Source of the DNA: Nannocystis pusilla
GTDB lineage: Bacteria; Myxococcota_A; Polyangia; Nannocystales; Nannocystaceae
DNA length: 64,000 bases
Assembly (NCBI RefSeq): GCF_026626665.1
Contig: NZ_JAPNKE010000002.1
Location: 5,123,168-5,187,167, forward strand
Direction: 5' to 3'
Part shown: piece after piece, positions 35,570-45,489 of the stretch
Layout of the letters: each line of letters begins with the position of its first letter
Position numbering within the stretch: the first letter of the stretch is position 1
Made by a program: the position numbers and the translations under genes
The notes under the pieces: generated by a model
What the model was told of the DNA's origin: nothing
What the model saw: the letters and a program-made list of their open reading frames with translations, nothing else
The model's database searches: none

Positions 35570-38114
35570 TCACAGCCGCGGATCGACCGGCTCGCTCTCG
35601 AGCGCCAGCACCGCGAACACGCACTCGTGCACGCGGCGCAGCGGCTCGCGGCGGACGAACCGCTCGAGCGCCTCGATCCCCAGCGCGAACTCGCGGATCG
35701 CCAGCGAGCGCTTGCTCCCGAGCCCGCGGGCGCGCAGGCGCCCGAGGTGCTCCGGCGCCGTGTACTCGGGCCCGTAGATGATGCGCAGGTACTCCGGCCC
35801 GCGGCACTTGATCGCCGGCTGCATCAACCCCTTCGGCCCCTTCGCCACGAAGTCGAACGGCTTGACCACCATCCCCTCGCCGCCCGCCGCGGTGAGCTGC
35901 TCCCACCATTCGATCACCGCCGCGCAGCCCTCCTCGTCCTCCGTATCCACCACCCGATACGGCGTCGCCAGCAGCATCTCCGGCGCCGCCGCGCACAGCC
36001 GGGCCAGCGTCTCCATGTGCCACACGTGATCGCGGTCGACGTGGACCCGGCCCTCGCTCGCCAGCAGGTGGAACGGCGCGATCTTGTAGTCGCCCGGCCC
36101 CTGGACCGGCCAGCAATAGCGGCGGTACGCCTGCCTGTACTTGCGGACATCTTCGAGCCGCCGCTCGTGCGCCGCCAGCAGCCCCGCCGCCTCGACCCCG
36201 CGCGCCGCCGCCGCCCGCAGCGCCGCCACGCTCGCCTGGAGCCCCGCCTCGCCGGCCGCCCCCGTCGGCGCGTACTGCTCGCGCAGCAGCGCCTGCGCCT
36301 TGGCCGACCACGGCAAGATCTCGCAGTCGAGGCACAACCAATCCGTGTCGAGCTCGCCCCACAGATCGATCGCCGTCGCGCTGCTCGCCACGCGCTCCAG
36401 CAGCGCCGCCTCGAGCGCCGCCTCGGCGAAGAACGGCCGGCCCGTGCGGCTGTAGATCACCCCGTGCGCGGCGGTCTGCGCCCCGAAGCGCCGCGCCAGC
36501 GCCCCCGGCGAGCGGCCCACGATCATCACCGCCCGCGAGCCCATGTGCTTCTGCTCGCACACCACCGCGCCGACGCCCGCCTCGCGGTAGTACGCCAGCG
36601 CCTCGGCCGGGTGCTCGAGCAGCCCCTCGCGCTGCGACGTCTCGCTCGGCGACATCGTCGGCGGCAGATAGATCAGCCACCGCGGGTCGACCGCGAACCG
36701 GCTCATCACCTCGAGCGCGGCCGCGCTGTGCTCCGCGGAGATCGTCAGGCTCGGCCGCAGCCGCGTCGACAGGTTGCGCTTGCCGAGCAGGTCGGCCAGG
36801 TCGAGCAATGCGTCGTGCTCCTGCTGGGCCGAGCGGTCCGGCGGCGGCTGCAGCGGCTTCACCGATTCGCAGTAGACCCGCCGCGCCGGCTCTGCCACCA
36901 TCCCATCCGGGGTAGCGCAGCGCGGTCAGTGCCCCGCCGTAGACGCAGCCGGTGTCGACGCAGATCGTGCGATTGAGCCACTCGGCGACCGGCACCGGCG
37001 TATGGCCGTAGACCACGATCGCCCGCCCGCGGTACTCGCGGGCCCAGTCGTGGCGGACCGGCAGTCCGAATTCGTCGGTCTCCCCGGTCGTCTCGCCGAA
37101 CAGCGCGAATTGCCGCACCGCCCCCGACGCCCGCCCCTGCAGCGACTCCTTCAGCCCCGCGTGCGCCACCACCAGGCGCTCGCCGTCGAGCGTGTAGTGG
37201 CTGACCAGCGAATCGATGAAGCGCTCGACCCTGCGGCCGAACTCCGGCGGCGCCGCGGCCAATTGCGCCGCCGTCTCCGCGAACCCGTGGTTCGGCTTCA
37301 CGTCCGAGCCGCGCAGGTACCGGTGCAGCTTCATCTCGTGGTTGCCGGGCACGCACAACGCCGCCCCCGCCGCGACCATGTCCATCACCAGCCGCAGCAC
37401 CTCCACGATCTTCGGCCCGCGGTCGACCAGGTCGCCGAGGAAGACGACCCGTCGGCCTTGCGGGTGCGTCACCCGCAGCGCCTCGCCCTCGCCCTCGATC
37501 GCGTAGCCCAGCCGGCCGAGCAGCGCCAGCAGCTCGTCGAAGCAGCCGTGGATGTCGCCGATGATGTCGAACGGCCCGCGGTCCTCGCGGCGGTCGCTCC
37601 ACAGCCGCGCCCGCTCGACCGTCGCCGCCTCGATCTCCTCGCCGCGCAGCACGTACACGTAACGAAAACCCTCGCGCTTCAGCTCGCGCAGCGACTGGCG
37701 CAGCAGGCTGCACTGCTGGCGGATCAACGGCGCTCCGAGCGAACGATCGCTGCGCTGCTGCGACCGCTCGAGGCACACCTTCGTCGGCACGTCGAGCACG
37801 ATCGCCACCGGCATCGCGTGCTTCTCGCGCGCCAGCGCCAGCACCGACTTGCGCGCCTCGGTCTTCACGTTGGTCGCGTCGATCACCGTCAGCAGCCGGC
37901 GGTCGAGCCGCTTGCGGGCGATCGTGAACAGCAGCTCGAACGCGTCGCCGGTCGCCTGTTGATCGTTCTCGTCGTCGGACACCAGGCCGCGGCAGAAGTC
38001 GGACGACAGCACCTCGGTCGGCTTGAAGTGCTTGCGCGCGAATGTGGTCTTGCCCGAGCCGCTGGCCCCGATCATCGCCACCACCGCGAGCTCCGGGATC
38101 ACGAGCGAAGTCAT
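35570..38114 (-). CDS. pnkp: Bacterial Pnkp: RNA 5'-kinase / 3'-phosphatase / ligase, frameshift near 36905
   Basis: ATG 38114, overlapping the Hen1 stop as ATGA. Three catalytic modules appear in the family's order. Kinase: P-loop GASGSGKT at residues 16-23. Phosphatase: GDIHGC, GDLVDRGP and GNHE, a metallophosphoesterase. Ligase: motif I CEQKHMGS with the nucleotidyl Lys, and EGMVVKP, KCRGPEYLRIIYG. The frame breaks near 36905 between RYPGW and MVAEPARRVY; the length remainder of 1 suits two missing bases or one extra. Repaired length ~848 aa, normal for Pnkp. With Hen1 it repairs cleaved RNA ends. Confidence 0.92.
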
Positions 38115-39511
38115 CGCCGGAACACTCCCATCTGCGTCGGCGCCCCCAGCTCCGGATCGACCGGACCTACCGGCCGCAGCTCGACCGCGTAGCCGTGGCG
38201 CTCGCCGACCGCGCCGGCCCACGCCGCGAACTCGGCCCGCGTCCACTCGAAGCGGTGATCCGCGTGGCGGAGCTGCCCCGCCGCCAGCCCGGCGAACTTC
38301 GCGTTGTACTCCGCGTTCGGCGTCGTGATCACCACCACCCGCGGCCGCGCCCCGGCGAACAGCGCCCGCTCGAAGCTCGGGAGCCGCGACGGCTCGACGT
38401 GCTCGATCACCTCGACCGCCGCCGCCGCGTCGAACCCGTCGAGCCGCGCGTCGCGGTACACCAGCGAGCCGTGCAGCAGCGCCACCCGATCGCGTGTCCT
38501 TTCGGACATGTCCTCGAGGTGCAGCCGCTGCGCCGCCCGCTCGAGCACCGTGTGCGCCACGTCGACCCCGACCAGCCGCGTGAACTGGCGCAGCTTGAGC
38601 AGCCGGGCCAGCAGCTTGCCGCTGCCGCACCCGAGGTCGAGCACCTGCGCCGCCCCGCTCTCGACCAGCACCTCGGTGACCGCACGCATGCGCTCCTCGT
38701 CGAGCGACAGCGGCCGCTCGAGCGCCTCCTCGGCGCGGTCGCGGCTGGCCAGCGCCGCCTCCTCCGCCGCCGCGTCGGCCTCACCCTCGGCCAGCCGCTC
38801 GAGCGCGCGGCGGGTCAGGCTGGCGCGGTGCTTGAGGTAGCGGCGGGCGATCGACTCGCGCTCCGGGTGGCCCGCGAGCCAGCCCTCGCCGAAGCGCAGC
38901 AGCTTCTCGACCTCGTCGTCGCCGATGTAATAGTGCTTGTCGTCGTCGAGCACCGGGATCAGCACGTACAGGTGCGTCAGCAGCTCGCGCAGCGGCGCGG
39001 TGCGGCGCAGCTCGACCGCGAAGTACGGCGTCCGCCCCCACGCCGCGTCCTCACCCTCCAACGGCAGCGGCTCGGCCCGCACCTCGTAGCCGAGCGGCTC
39101 GAACAGCGCCCGCAGCAGCCCCTCGCCGCCGCGGCACGCCAGCACCGGCAGCGCGGCCGTCAGCGCCAGCGGCTTGTCGACCAGCTTCGGCCGCGCCTTC
39201 GCCTGCCCCGTCAGCGCGCTGCGCAGCACCTGGGCGATCGCCACGCTCATGAACGACGACGCCGCGTACGGCCGGTCGTTGACGTACTGCGCCAGCAACC
39301 CCTCGGCCTGCTCCGACCCGCCTCGCACCAGCCGCACCGGATCGATGTCGAGCAACATCGCCGCCGTGCAGGCCGCCTCGCTCACCTCCGGGTAGAACAC
39401 GTGCACCTGCCCGAAGCCGACCTCGAAGCTCTGCATCTTCGCGGGGTGCTTGTGCAGCAGCCACCCGAGCTCGTCCGCCGGCGCCTGGGTGTTGCGGATC
39501 GTCAACAGCAC
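38111..39511 (-). CDS. hen1: Hen1 3'-terminal RNA ribose 2'-O-methyltransferase
   Basis: 466 aa from GTG 39511 (VLLTIRNTQAP). The N-terminal ~240 residues match the bacterial Hen1 Pnkp-binding domain (DELGWLLHKHPAKMQSFEV, KHYYIGDDEVEKLL). The C-terminal methyltransferase has the SAM motif VLDLGCGSGKLLARLL and the Hen1 metal motif EVIEHVEP (E-x-x-E-H). In Clostridium thermocellum Hen1 methylates the 2'-OH at the break before ligation by Pnkp, which protects the repaired site. The overlapping start codons indicate an operon with Pnkp. Confidence 0.93.
   Translation of the reverse strand: MLLTIRNTQAPADELGWLLHKHPAKMQSFEVGFGQVHVFYPEVSEAACTAAMLLDIDPVRLVRGGSEQAEGLLAQYVNDRPYAASSFMSVAIAQVLRSALTGQAKARPKLVDKPLALTAALPVLACRGGEGLLRALFEPLGYEVRAEPLPLEGEDAAWGRTPYFAVELRRTAPLRELLTHLYVLIPVLDDDKHYYIGDDEVEKLLRFGEGWLAGHPERESIARRYLKHRASLTRRALERLAEGEADAAAEEAALASRDRAEEALERPLSLDEERMRAVTEVLVESGAAQVLDLGCGSGKLLARLLKLRQFTRLVGVDVAHTVLERAAQRLHLEDMSERTRDRVALLHGSLVYRDARLDGFDAAAAVEVIEHVEPSRLPSFERALFAGARPRVVVITTPNAEYNAKFAGLAAGQLRHADHRFEWTRAEFAAWAGAVGERHGYAVELRPVGPVDPELGAPTQMGVFRR
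38495..38508. repeat. TGTCC-N4-GGACA palindrome, copy 8 (intragenic)
   Basis: TGTCC-tttc-GGACA, perfect, within the methyltransferase part of hen1 (coding strand reads EDMSERTR across it). Confidence 0.6.
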
Positions 39512-40025
39512 GCGGCCAGGGTACCAGAGCCCCACGACGCCGCGGCGACGCGCGCAGCCGCTCCCCGCATCATCGCCCCGGTCCCGCGAACCACGAGTCG
39601 CCGAACCACCGGGAGCGTCGAGCCCCGAGCAGGCCGCTCGCATCACTTTTCATGTCGGCAGCTTCGAGCAGACCGCTCGCATCGCCCTTCACGTCGGCAG
39701 CTCCGAGCAGGCCGCTCGACTCGCCCCGCGACGAGCGGCCGCTCGCGTCACGCTTTGCCACGAGCGACGCGATCTCCGAACCATCCGCCTCGCCGAGCAA
39801 CCCCGCCCTGCCGCGATCTCCGGCCCCCTGCTCGCTCACCCGCGACAGCGCGCCGCGAATCCGGCCAATACGCCGCCTCGCTCACCCATCATTCGAACGA
39901 TATCACATTCCCTCCCGCCGACCAGCCCGCGCATCGTCCTGCCCGCCGCGGCGCCGCGGAGGATCCGCACCTGCCCTGCCCGGGCCCTCGCTCGCGCGGA
40001 CCGACCGCGGTGTCATGTTTCGCCC
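39512..40025. other. Unassigned region with 39-bp tandem repeat
   Basis: Between the hen1 start and the helicase start, 514 bp contain no credible gene. A 39-bp unit starts at 39626, 39665 and 39704 (each beginning GAGCAGrCCGCTCG), about two and a half copies. The promoter of the helicase is expected here, but I see no clear boxes. Confidence 0.5.
39626..39720. repeat. 39-bp tandem repeat
   Basis: Units at 39626-39664 and 39665-39703 with a partial third; consensus begins GAGCAGGCCGCTCGCATC. Spacing of exactly 39 and 39 was read from the sequence. Confidence 0.65.
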
Positions 40026-41996
40026 ATGACTCGATCGCTCGCGCCGCCGGAGTCCGACCTGCTCGCCGAGGAGCGCCGCGTCCTTCGCACCCTCGCCGCC
40101 GCCCTGCCGGAGGCCCGCTACTTCGGCCGTCTGCGGGTGCGCACCTCCGCCGGCGAGCGCGACGTCCTCCTCGCCGATCGGTCGTGGCTCGGCGACGAGC
40201 TGGCGCTGATCGACTGGCGCACCGCCCCGCTCGCCGAGGTCTTCTTCACCTGCGACGTCGGCGACGACTACGAGCTCGAGCGCGACGATCGCCTGCTCCG
40301 CGGCGTCGTCGTCCGCCGCCACCTCGTCCACCTCCGCGGCGGCGAGCTCGTCGGCATCGACCTCGCCGATCGCCGCCTCCGCCGCGACGACGCCGACCGC
40401 TGGCTCGCCGACGACCGCCCCGGCCCGCGCCTCGCCCCGCGCCCGCCCGCGAGCCGCACCCGCCCGCTCTCGCCCGCGCGCGTCGAGCTCGACCCCAACC
40501 AGCGCGCCGCCGTCGAGCTCGCGGCCCGGCGCTCGCTGCTCGTCCTCGGCGAGGCCGGCTTCGGCAAGACCACCGTCGCCCTGCACCGCCTCGCCTTCCT
40601 CGCCCGCGCCGCCCACGAGGCCCGCCGGCCGTTCCGCGCCCTCATGCTCGTGCCGACCCCTGGCCTGCAGCGCCTGGCCGTGCGCATGCTCGCCGAGCTC
40701 GGCGTCCCGCGCGTCCAGGTCGACACCTTCGAGCGATGGGTCACCGCCCAGGCCCGGCGCCTGTTCCCGCAATTGCCGCGCCGCCTCAGCGAGCACGCCG
40801 GCCCCGGGGTCCGCACATTCAAGCGTCACCCCGCATTGCGCGACATCCTCCCCCGGATCGTCGCCGGCACCGCCGCCATGCGCGAGGCCCAGGCCGGCTA
40901 CCGCGAGCACGCCACCGGCCTGCGCGACCTCCTGCTGCACCTCTACGGCGACCGCGAATTGCTGGCCGAGGCCGCCGCCGCCGCCCCCGACGAGCTCGGC
41001 CCCGCCGTTTTGAGCGACGTCCTCGCCCACACCAAGATCCAGTTCAGCGCCACCACCGAGCGGGCCATGAGCCACGTCGACGCCGAGCGCCTGCAGACCC
41101 TCGACGGCCGCCCGATCGACGCCGGCACCCCGCTCGCCGACGCCGACAGCATCGACGTCGAGGACTTCGCGGTCCTGTTCGCCCTGCACCGTCGATTCAC
41201 CGGCGGCGACCGCACCCCGCACGGCGCCCTCTCGCATTATCAACACATCCTCCTCGACGAGGCGCAGGAGCTGGCGCCGATCGAGCTCGAGCTGCTGGCC
41301 CGCGCGGTCGCCCCCGACGGCACCGTCACCGTCGCCGGCGACGAGCGGCAGCAGGTCGACGCCTCGACCGCCTTCGCCGGCTGGCCCGCGGTCCTCGCCG
41401 AGCTCGGCCGCGATGATGCCACCACCGCCGCGCTCACCGTCAGCTATCGCTGCCCGCCGGCCATCGAGGACGTCGCCCGCGCCGTGCTCGACCCGACCCG
41501 GCGCCCCCGCGACATCGCCCACCGCGACCACCTCCTCGTCACCCGCCACGACAGCCCCTGCCACCAGGTCGCCGCCCTCACCGACGCCCTCCTGGCCCTC
41601 ACGCGCGACGACCCGCACGTCCACGTCGCCGTCGTCTGCCGCCACGTCGAGACCGCCCTGGCCCTCCACGGCGCCCTCGCCCGCGCCCTCCCGGCCCGCC
41701 TGGTCGTCGACGACGGCGAGTTCCGCTTCGCCCCCGGTATCGAGGTCACCACCGTCCAGGACGTCAAGGGCCTCGAGTTCGACGTCGTCGTCGTCCCCGA
41801 CCTCGACGCCGCCACCTACCCCGACCGCCCCGACGCCCGCCGCGCCCTCTACGTCGCCACCACCCGCCCGCTCCACCGCCTGTGGCTGGCCAGCGCCGGC
41901 CCGAGGTCGCCGCTGCTGCCGGCATGGCTCTCGGACCATGTCCGAGAAGACATGTCCTCCGCGACCGCCCCGCCGTCCGAGCGCCGCGCCTCGTGA
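40026..41996 (+). CDS. HelD/UvrD-like superfamily I helicase
   Basis: 656 aa from ATG 40026. The N-terminal segment ending ELALIDWRTAPLAEVFF is close to the HelD signature (IDWR-A-P-x-A-x-x-F). The helicase core has motif I GEAGFGKTTVALHRL, motif II LLDEAQELAP, and near the C-terminus EVTTVQDVKGLEFDVVVVP and ALYVATTRPLHRLWL. Its core is shorter than UvrD (no large 2B domain visible). HelD proteins strip RNA polymerase from DNA; this one is shorter than the ~750-aa types, so the function is an analogy. A perfect TGTCC-N4-GGACA follows 5 bp after the stop. Confidence 0.82.
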   Translation: MTRSLAPPESDLLAEERRVLRTLAAALPEARYFGRLRVRTSAGERDVLLADRSWLGDELALIDWRTAPLAEVFFTCDVGDDYELERDDRLLRGVVVRRHLVHLRGGELVGIDLADRRLRRDDADRWLADDRPGPRLAPRPPASRTRPLSPARVELDPNQRAAVELAARRSLLVLGEAGFGKTTVALHRLAFLARAAHEARRPFRALMLVPTPGLQRLAVRMLAELGVPRVQVDTFERWVTAQARRLFPQLPRRLSEHAGPGVRTFKRHPALRDILPRIVAGTAAMREAQAGYREHATGLRDLLLHLYGDRELLAEAAAAAPDELGPAVLSDVLAHTKIQFSATTERAMSHVDAERLQTLDGRPIDAGTPLADADSIDVEDFAVLFALHRRFTGGDRTPHGALSHYQHILLDEAQELAPIELELLARAVAPDGTVTVAGDERQQVDASTAFAGWPAVLAELGRDDATTAALTVSYRCPPAIEDVARAVLDPTRRPRDIAHRDHLLVTRHDSPCHQVAALTDALLALTRDDPHVHVAVVCRHVETALALHGALARALPARLVVDDGEFRFAPGIEVTTVQDVKGLEFDVVVVPDLDAATYPDRPDARRALYVATTRPLHRLWLASAGPRSPLLPAWLSDHVREDMSSATAPPSERRAS

Positions 41997-42000
41997 AGCC

Positions 42001-42014
42001 TGTCCCCGGGGACA
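42001..42014. repeat. TGTCC-N4-GGACA palindrome, copy 9
   Basis: TGTCC-ccgg-GGACA, perfect, 4 bases after the helicase stop codon; same arrangement as copies 1 and 6. Confidence 0.65.
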
Positions 42015-42254
42015 TCTCACTCCGGGCAGCACGCATCGACCCCCGCTGACCGCACCCGGGCGCGCGGAGGCGATCGGAGCCCGCTCCCGCCTCGGCAGCG
42101 GGCGAGCCCTGCGGATCCGGCTCACCCCGCATCGCTTGACGAAACGCACGGTCATTGACAGGACACCGTCCCCGCGCCGACGAGGCCCGACGCGCCCTCG
42201 TGGGGCTGGCTCGCCGCGCGCGCGGCCCCTCGTGCAGCCTGCTACGTTGCTCGC

Positions 42255-43623
42255 GTGCCGCAGCCCGACGCCCTCCCGCCCCGCACTTTCGGCCTGCCGC
42301 TCGTCGGCAACACTCTCGGGATCATGCGCGACCCGATCGACTTTCAGCGCCGCGGGCATCGCCGCCACGGCCCCGTCTTCTCCGCGCGGATCTTCGGCAC
42401 CACCCTGACCTTCGTCGACCCGGTCGGCGCGCCCCAGCTGTTCGAGCAGGTCATTCGCACGCCCCCCGATCAGCTCAGCCTCGTCGCCGCCTACAAGCAT
42501 CTGGTCGGGCGGATCCTCGAGCCCGAGCTGTTCACCGAGATCGACAAGTCGATGCGCGAGGGCCTCTCGGTCAAGTACATCGGCAAGCACGTCGCGCCCA
42601 CGGTCGCCTTCGTGCCGCAGGTGCTCGCGCGCCGGCTGCCGGGCGATCACGGCACCCTCGACGGCCTGCGCATGGCCAACGACGTCGTGCTCCACGTCGT
42701 CGCCCACTACGTCCTCGGCCACGGCGGCGCCGAGCGGCACGCCGACGAATTGGCCGAGGCGATGCACGTGCTCGAGAGCGACTTTAGCATCCTCGGCATG
42801 ATGCTCCCGATCGAGACCGCCTCGGCGCGGCGCCGTCGCGCCGCCTTCGACCGCATGATGGGCCTCATCGAGGCCGAGGTGCGCGCGCCTGGCCGACCGC
42901 GGCGAGCACGACGATTTCCTGCAATTCGCCATCGATCACATGTCCTCGGGCGAGGGCGCCGAGAAGGACGACATCCGCTGGCTCGGCCTGCGCGTCCTCG
43001 GCACCATCTTCGGCGCCCACACCAACACCGCGATGTCGGTCGCCTCGACGCTGTCCGACCTGGTCGAGCACCCCGAGGCCCTCGCCCGCGTGCGCGCCGA
43101 GATCGCGGCGCTCCCCGCCGACGCGCCGATGGACCTCGCGGCCATGCGCACTCTGGTCCACCTGCACCGCGCGATCAACGAGAGCATGCGCCTGCGCAGC
43201 AACGGCGGCCTGTGGCGCATGGCCATGTGCGACCTCGACCTCGGCGGCTACAAGCTGCCGAAGGGCACCGTCGTCGGCGCCAGCATGGGCCTCGTCAACC
43301 TCGACCCCGCCCGCTACGACGGCTCGCACGAGTATCGACCCGCGCGCTTCGAGGCGATGGCCACCGACAATTACCAGAGCCCCTCGGTCGGCTCGACGCC
43401 GCTGCAATTCGGCGCCTTCGGCACCGGCCGCAACCTGTGCTCGGGCCGGCCGCTCGCCTACGCCATGCTGGCCGCGATCCTCGTGCCCCTGCTGCGCGAC
43501 TACGAATGGGAGGTCGTCGCCCGGCCGCGGCGATGGTTCACCCTGCTCACCGGCGGCCTGTCGCGCCCGATCGGCGGCCTCACCCTGCGCTATCGTCGGC
43601 GCGCCTCGCCGCCCCGCGCTTGA
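42255..43623 (+). CDS. Cytochrome P450, frameshift near 42887
   Basis: GTG start 42255. The I-helix region FGAHTNTAMS fits the CYP7/CYP8/CYP51-like oxygen-binding pattern, ESMR is the K-helix ExxR, and FGTGRNLCSGRPLA carries the heme-thiolate Cys. The frame breaks near 42887 after EAEVRA; one extra base or two missing restores RLADRGEHDDFLQFAIDH to 43623. It lacks a signal peptide or N-terminal TM anchor, like most bacterial P450s. Its neighbour 500 bp downstream is a terpene synthase, so it probably oxidises a terpene (inference). Confidence 0.88.
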
Positions 43624-43639
43624 CCGCGCGCGAGCGCGT

Positions 43640-43852
43640 GTGGGTGGTGGCGCCGAGTTCTACGGCCCCGACGAGGACGCCGGCCGCCCCGTCGCGGTCC
43701 GCTACCGCTGGACCAAGATCGACGCCGACCACGCCCGCTGGGAGCAGGCCTTCTCGTACGACGGCGGCGCCTGGGAGACCAATTGGACCGCCGACTTCAC
43801 CCGCGCCGACCCGGCGAGCGTGTGCGAGGCCGGCCGGCCGAAGCGCCAGTGA
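43640..43852 (+). pseudogene. C-terminal fragment of a DUF1579-like protein
   Basis: About 70 residues in one frame contain YRWTKIDADHARWEQAFSYD and GGAWETNWTADFTRAD, the usual C-terminal strands of DUF1579-like proteins. The N-terminal half is absent from the preceding sequence. It begins only 16 bp after the P450 stop, so it is more likely a remnant than a functional gene. Confidence 0.55.
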
Positions 43853-44168
43853 AGCATTCGCGCTGCGTGCCGGCGTCATGCAGTCCATCGGCGTGCGCCC
43901 TCAGCACCGCGAGTCGCCCGAGCTCCGAGCGATCGGTGTCACCCTCTCGACGGCTCACGCCAGCAAGGGGAGGACATCGCGGTCGCGATCACGCTGCGGG
44001 CGAACCTCGAGCTCGCAGGTTCGCCGCGGCTCTACCCCGGCCCGCGTTCGCCGACGCCGACCGCCTTCCGCCGCCGGCGGTTTCACCTCGCTCACGGAAT
44101 CTCGTGCCAGCTCCTGCGAGCATACGCCGCTGATCCGTTGCCGTCCTCGCGGTCGCTGATTCGGCATC
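43853..44168. other. Unassigned region upstream of terpene synthase
   Basis: 316 bp with no convincing gene. It would contain the terpene synthase promoter if the gene is not read through from the P450. No clear boxes. Confidence 0.35.
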
Positions 44169-45242
44169 ATGACTGGCATCGACTTCGACCTGGGGACCGT
44201 TCGTGGCAATCGCTTGACCGGCACGCTCGTGCGCATGGAGGTGCCCGGCCACGGGCGCCCCGCGCCGCTCGGCACGCCCGCCGAGATCGACGCCAGCGAG
44301 GACGAGTGTGTCCGCTGGGCCGAGCGGATCGGCCTCATCGACGCCGCCGGGCGCTACGCCGCCAAGTTCCGCCTGTCGCAGCTCGCGGCCCTGGCGGCCC
44401 ACACCCTGCCCGACGTCCGTCCTGGCCGGGCGCGGTGGTTCATCCGCCTGCAGGCCTTCATCTTCACCCTCGACGACGCCCTCGACAACCTCGGCGACAT
44501 CCGCGTCGGCGCCGACTACCTCTCGCACGCGCAGCTCGCCCCCGTCCTCGCCGCCTTCCAGCGGGCCCTCGCCGGCCTGCCCGTCGATCCGGCCCTCGAT
44601 CGCAAGGCGGCCGAATTTCCGCGCTTCTCCGCCTTCCGCGCCGCCCTCGTCGACATCCGCGCCGAGGCCCTGCAGGGAGGCGGCGACCTGCGGTGGTTCG
44701 TCGCCAGCATGCGCGACTACTTCGAGGCCATGACCTGGGAGCACTCGGCTCATTGCGACGCCGCGTATCGCGGCACCATCTCCACCTATTTGTGCAACCG
44801 CGAGCAGACGATCTCCTATTTGCAGTCGCTCGAGTCGTTCCTCCTGCTCAAGCGCGTCGACCTCACCGCCGCGCAGCGCGAGCGCCACCCCGTCGGCCTG
44901 CTGCGGACCGGCGCCTGCCGCCACGTCATCCTCGTCAACGACATCTTCTCTCTGGCCAAGGAGCTGGCCTGCGCCGAGCTCGACAACGTGCTGCTGCTGG
45001 CCGAGCGCCGCGAATCCAGCCTGCGCGCCCGCTTCCACGCGCTCCTGCGCGAGGTCAACGCCCTCGCCGTCGACCTCGCCCACGTCGCCCGCGCGCTGCT
45101 GGCCGCCTACCCCGACGAGCCCGCCATCGCCGAGTACGTCGAGACGATCGTCAACAGCGTCAACGGCCACATCGACTGGTACGCCCACAGCCGCCGCTAC
45201 GGCGCCCGCGTCGGCACCCTCGCCCTGCGCCCGGCCGGGTGA
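44169..45242 (+). CDS. Class I terpene synthase
   Basis: 357 aa from ATG 44169. The aspartate-rich metal site is FTLDDALDN (DDxxD at residues 102-106), the NSE triad is NDIFSLAKE at 257-265 (N-D-x-x-S-x-x-x-K-E pattern), and the C-terminal W-x6-RY-like motif is DWYAHSRRYG. Length fits bacterial sesquiterpene/diterpene cyclases. It cyclises a prenyl diphosphate (FPP or GGPP) in the cytosol; the product cannot be predicted. With the P450 it forms a small terpene cluster; no other biosynthetic genes are next to it. Confidence 0.93.
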   Translation: MTGIDFDLGTVRGNRLTGTLVRMEVPGHGRPAPLGTPAEIDASEDECVRWAERIGLIDAAGRYAAKFRLSQLAALAAHTLPDVRPGRARWFIRLQAFIFTLDDALDNLGDIRVGADYLSHAQLAPVLAAFQRALAGLPVDPALDRKAAEFPRFSAFRAALVDIRAEALQGGGDLRWFVASMRDYFEAMTWEHSAHCDAAYRGTISTYLCNREQTISYLQSLESFLLLKRVDLTAAQRERHPVGLLRTGACRHVILVNDIFSLAKELACAELDNVLLLAERRESSLRARFHALLREVNALAVDLAHVARALLAAYPDEPAIAEYVETIVNSVNGHIDWYAHSRRYGARVGTLALRPAG

Positions 45243-45489
45243 CCAGCGGCGGAGGGCAGCGCCATCGATTCGACATTGCTTCGACGCGCCGCGATTCACG
45301 AGCCGGCGCCGGATCGCTCCGCGCGCCGCAGCAAAAGACAAGTCGCCGGACCGACGACGCTTCGCCTCGCTCGCCGCGCCGCGCTCCGCAGAGTCCGCAC
45401 TGGGTCGAGCGCGACCGCCTCGTCGGTGAGCAGCCAGGGACTGGTTGCCGGCAGACGACGCTGCGCTCGTCGACGGCGCCTCACCTCGC

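Noticed and set aside
38042..41416. 1124-codon plus-strand frame
   Set aside because: Runs antisense to hen1 and then out of phase through the helicase; Arg/Pro-rich with no domain.
39903..42932. 1009-codon minus-strand frame opposite the helicase
   Set aside because: Antisense shadow with Gly/Val/Glu-rich repetitive composition and no domain, whereas the plus frame has all helicase motifs.
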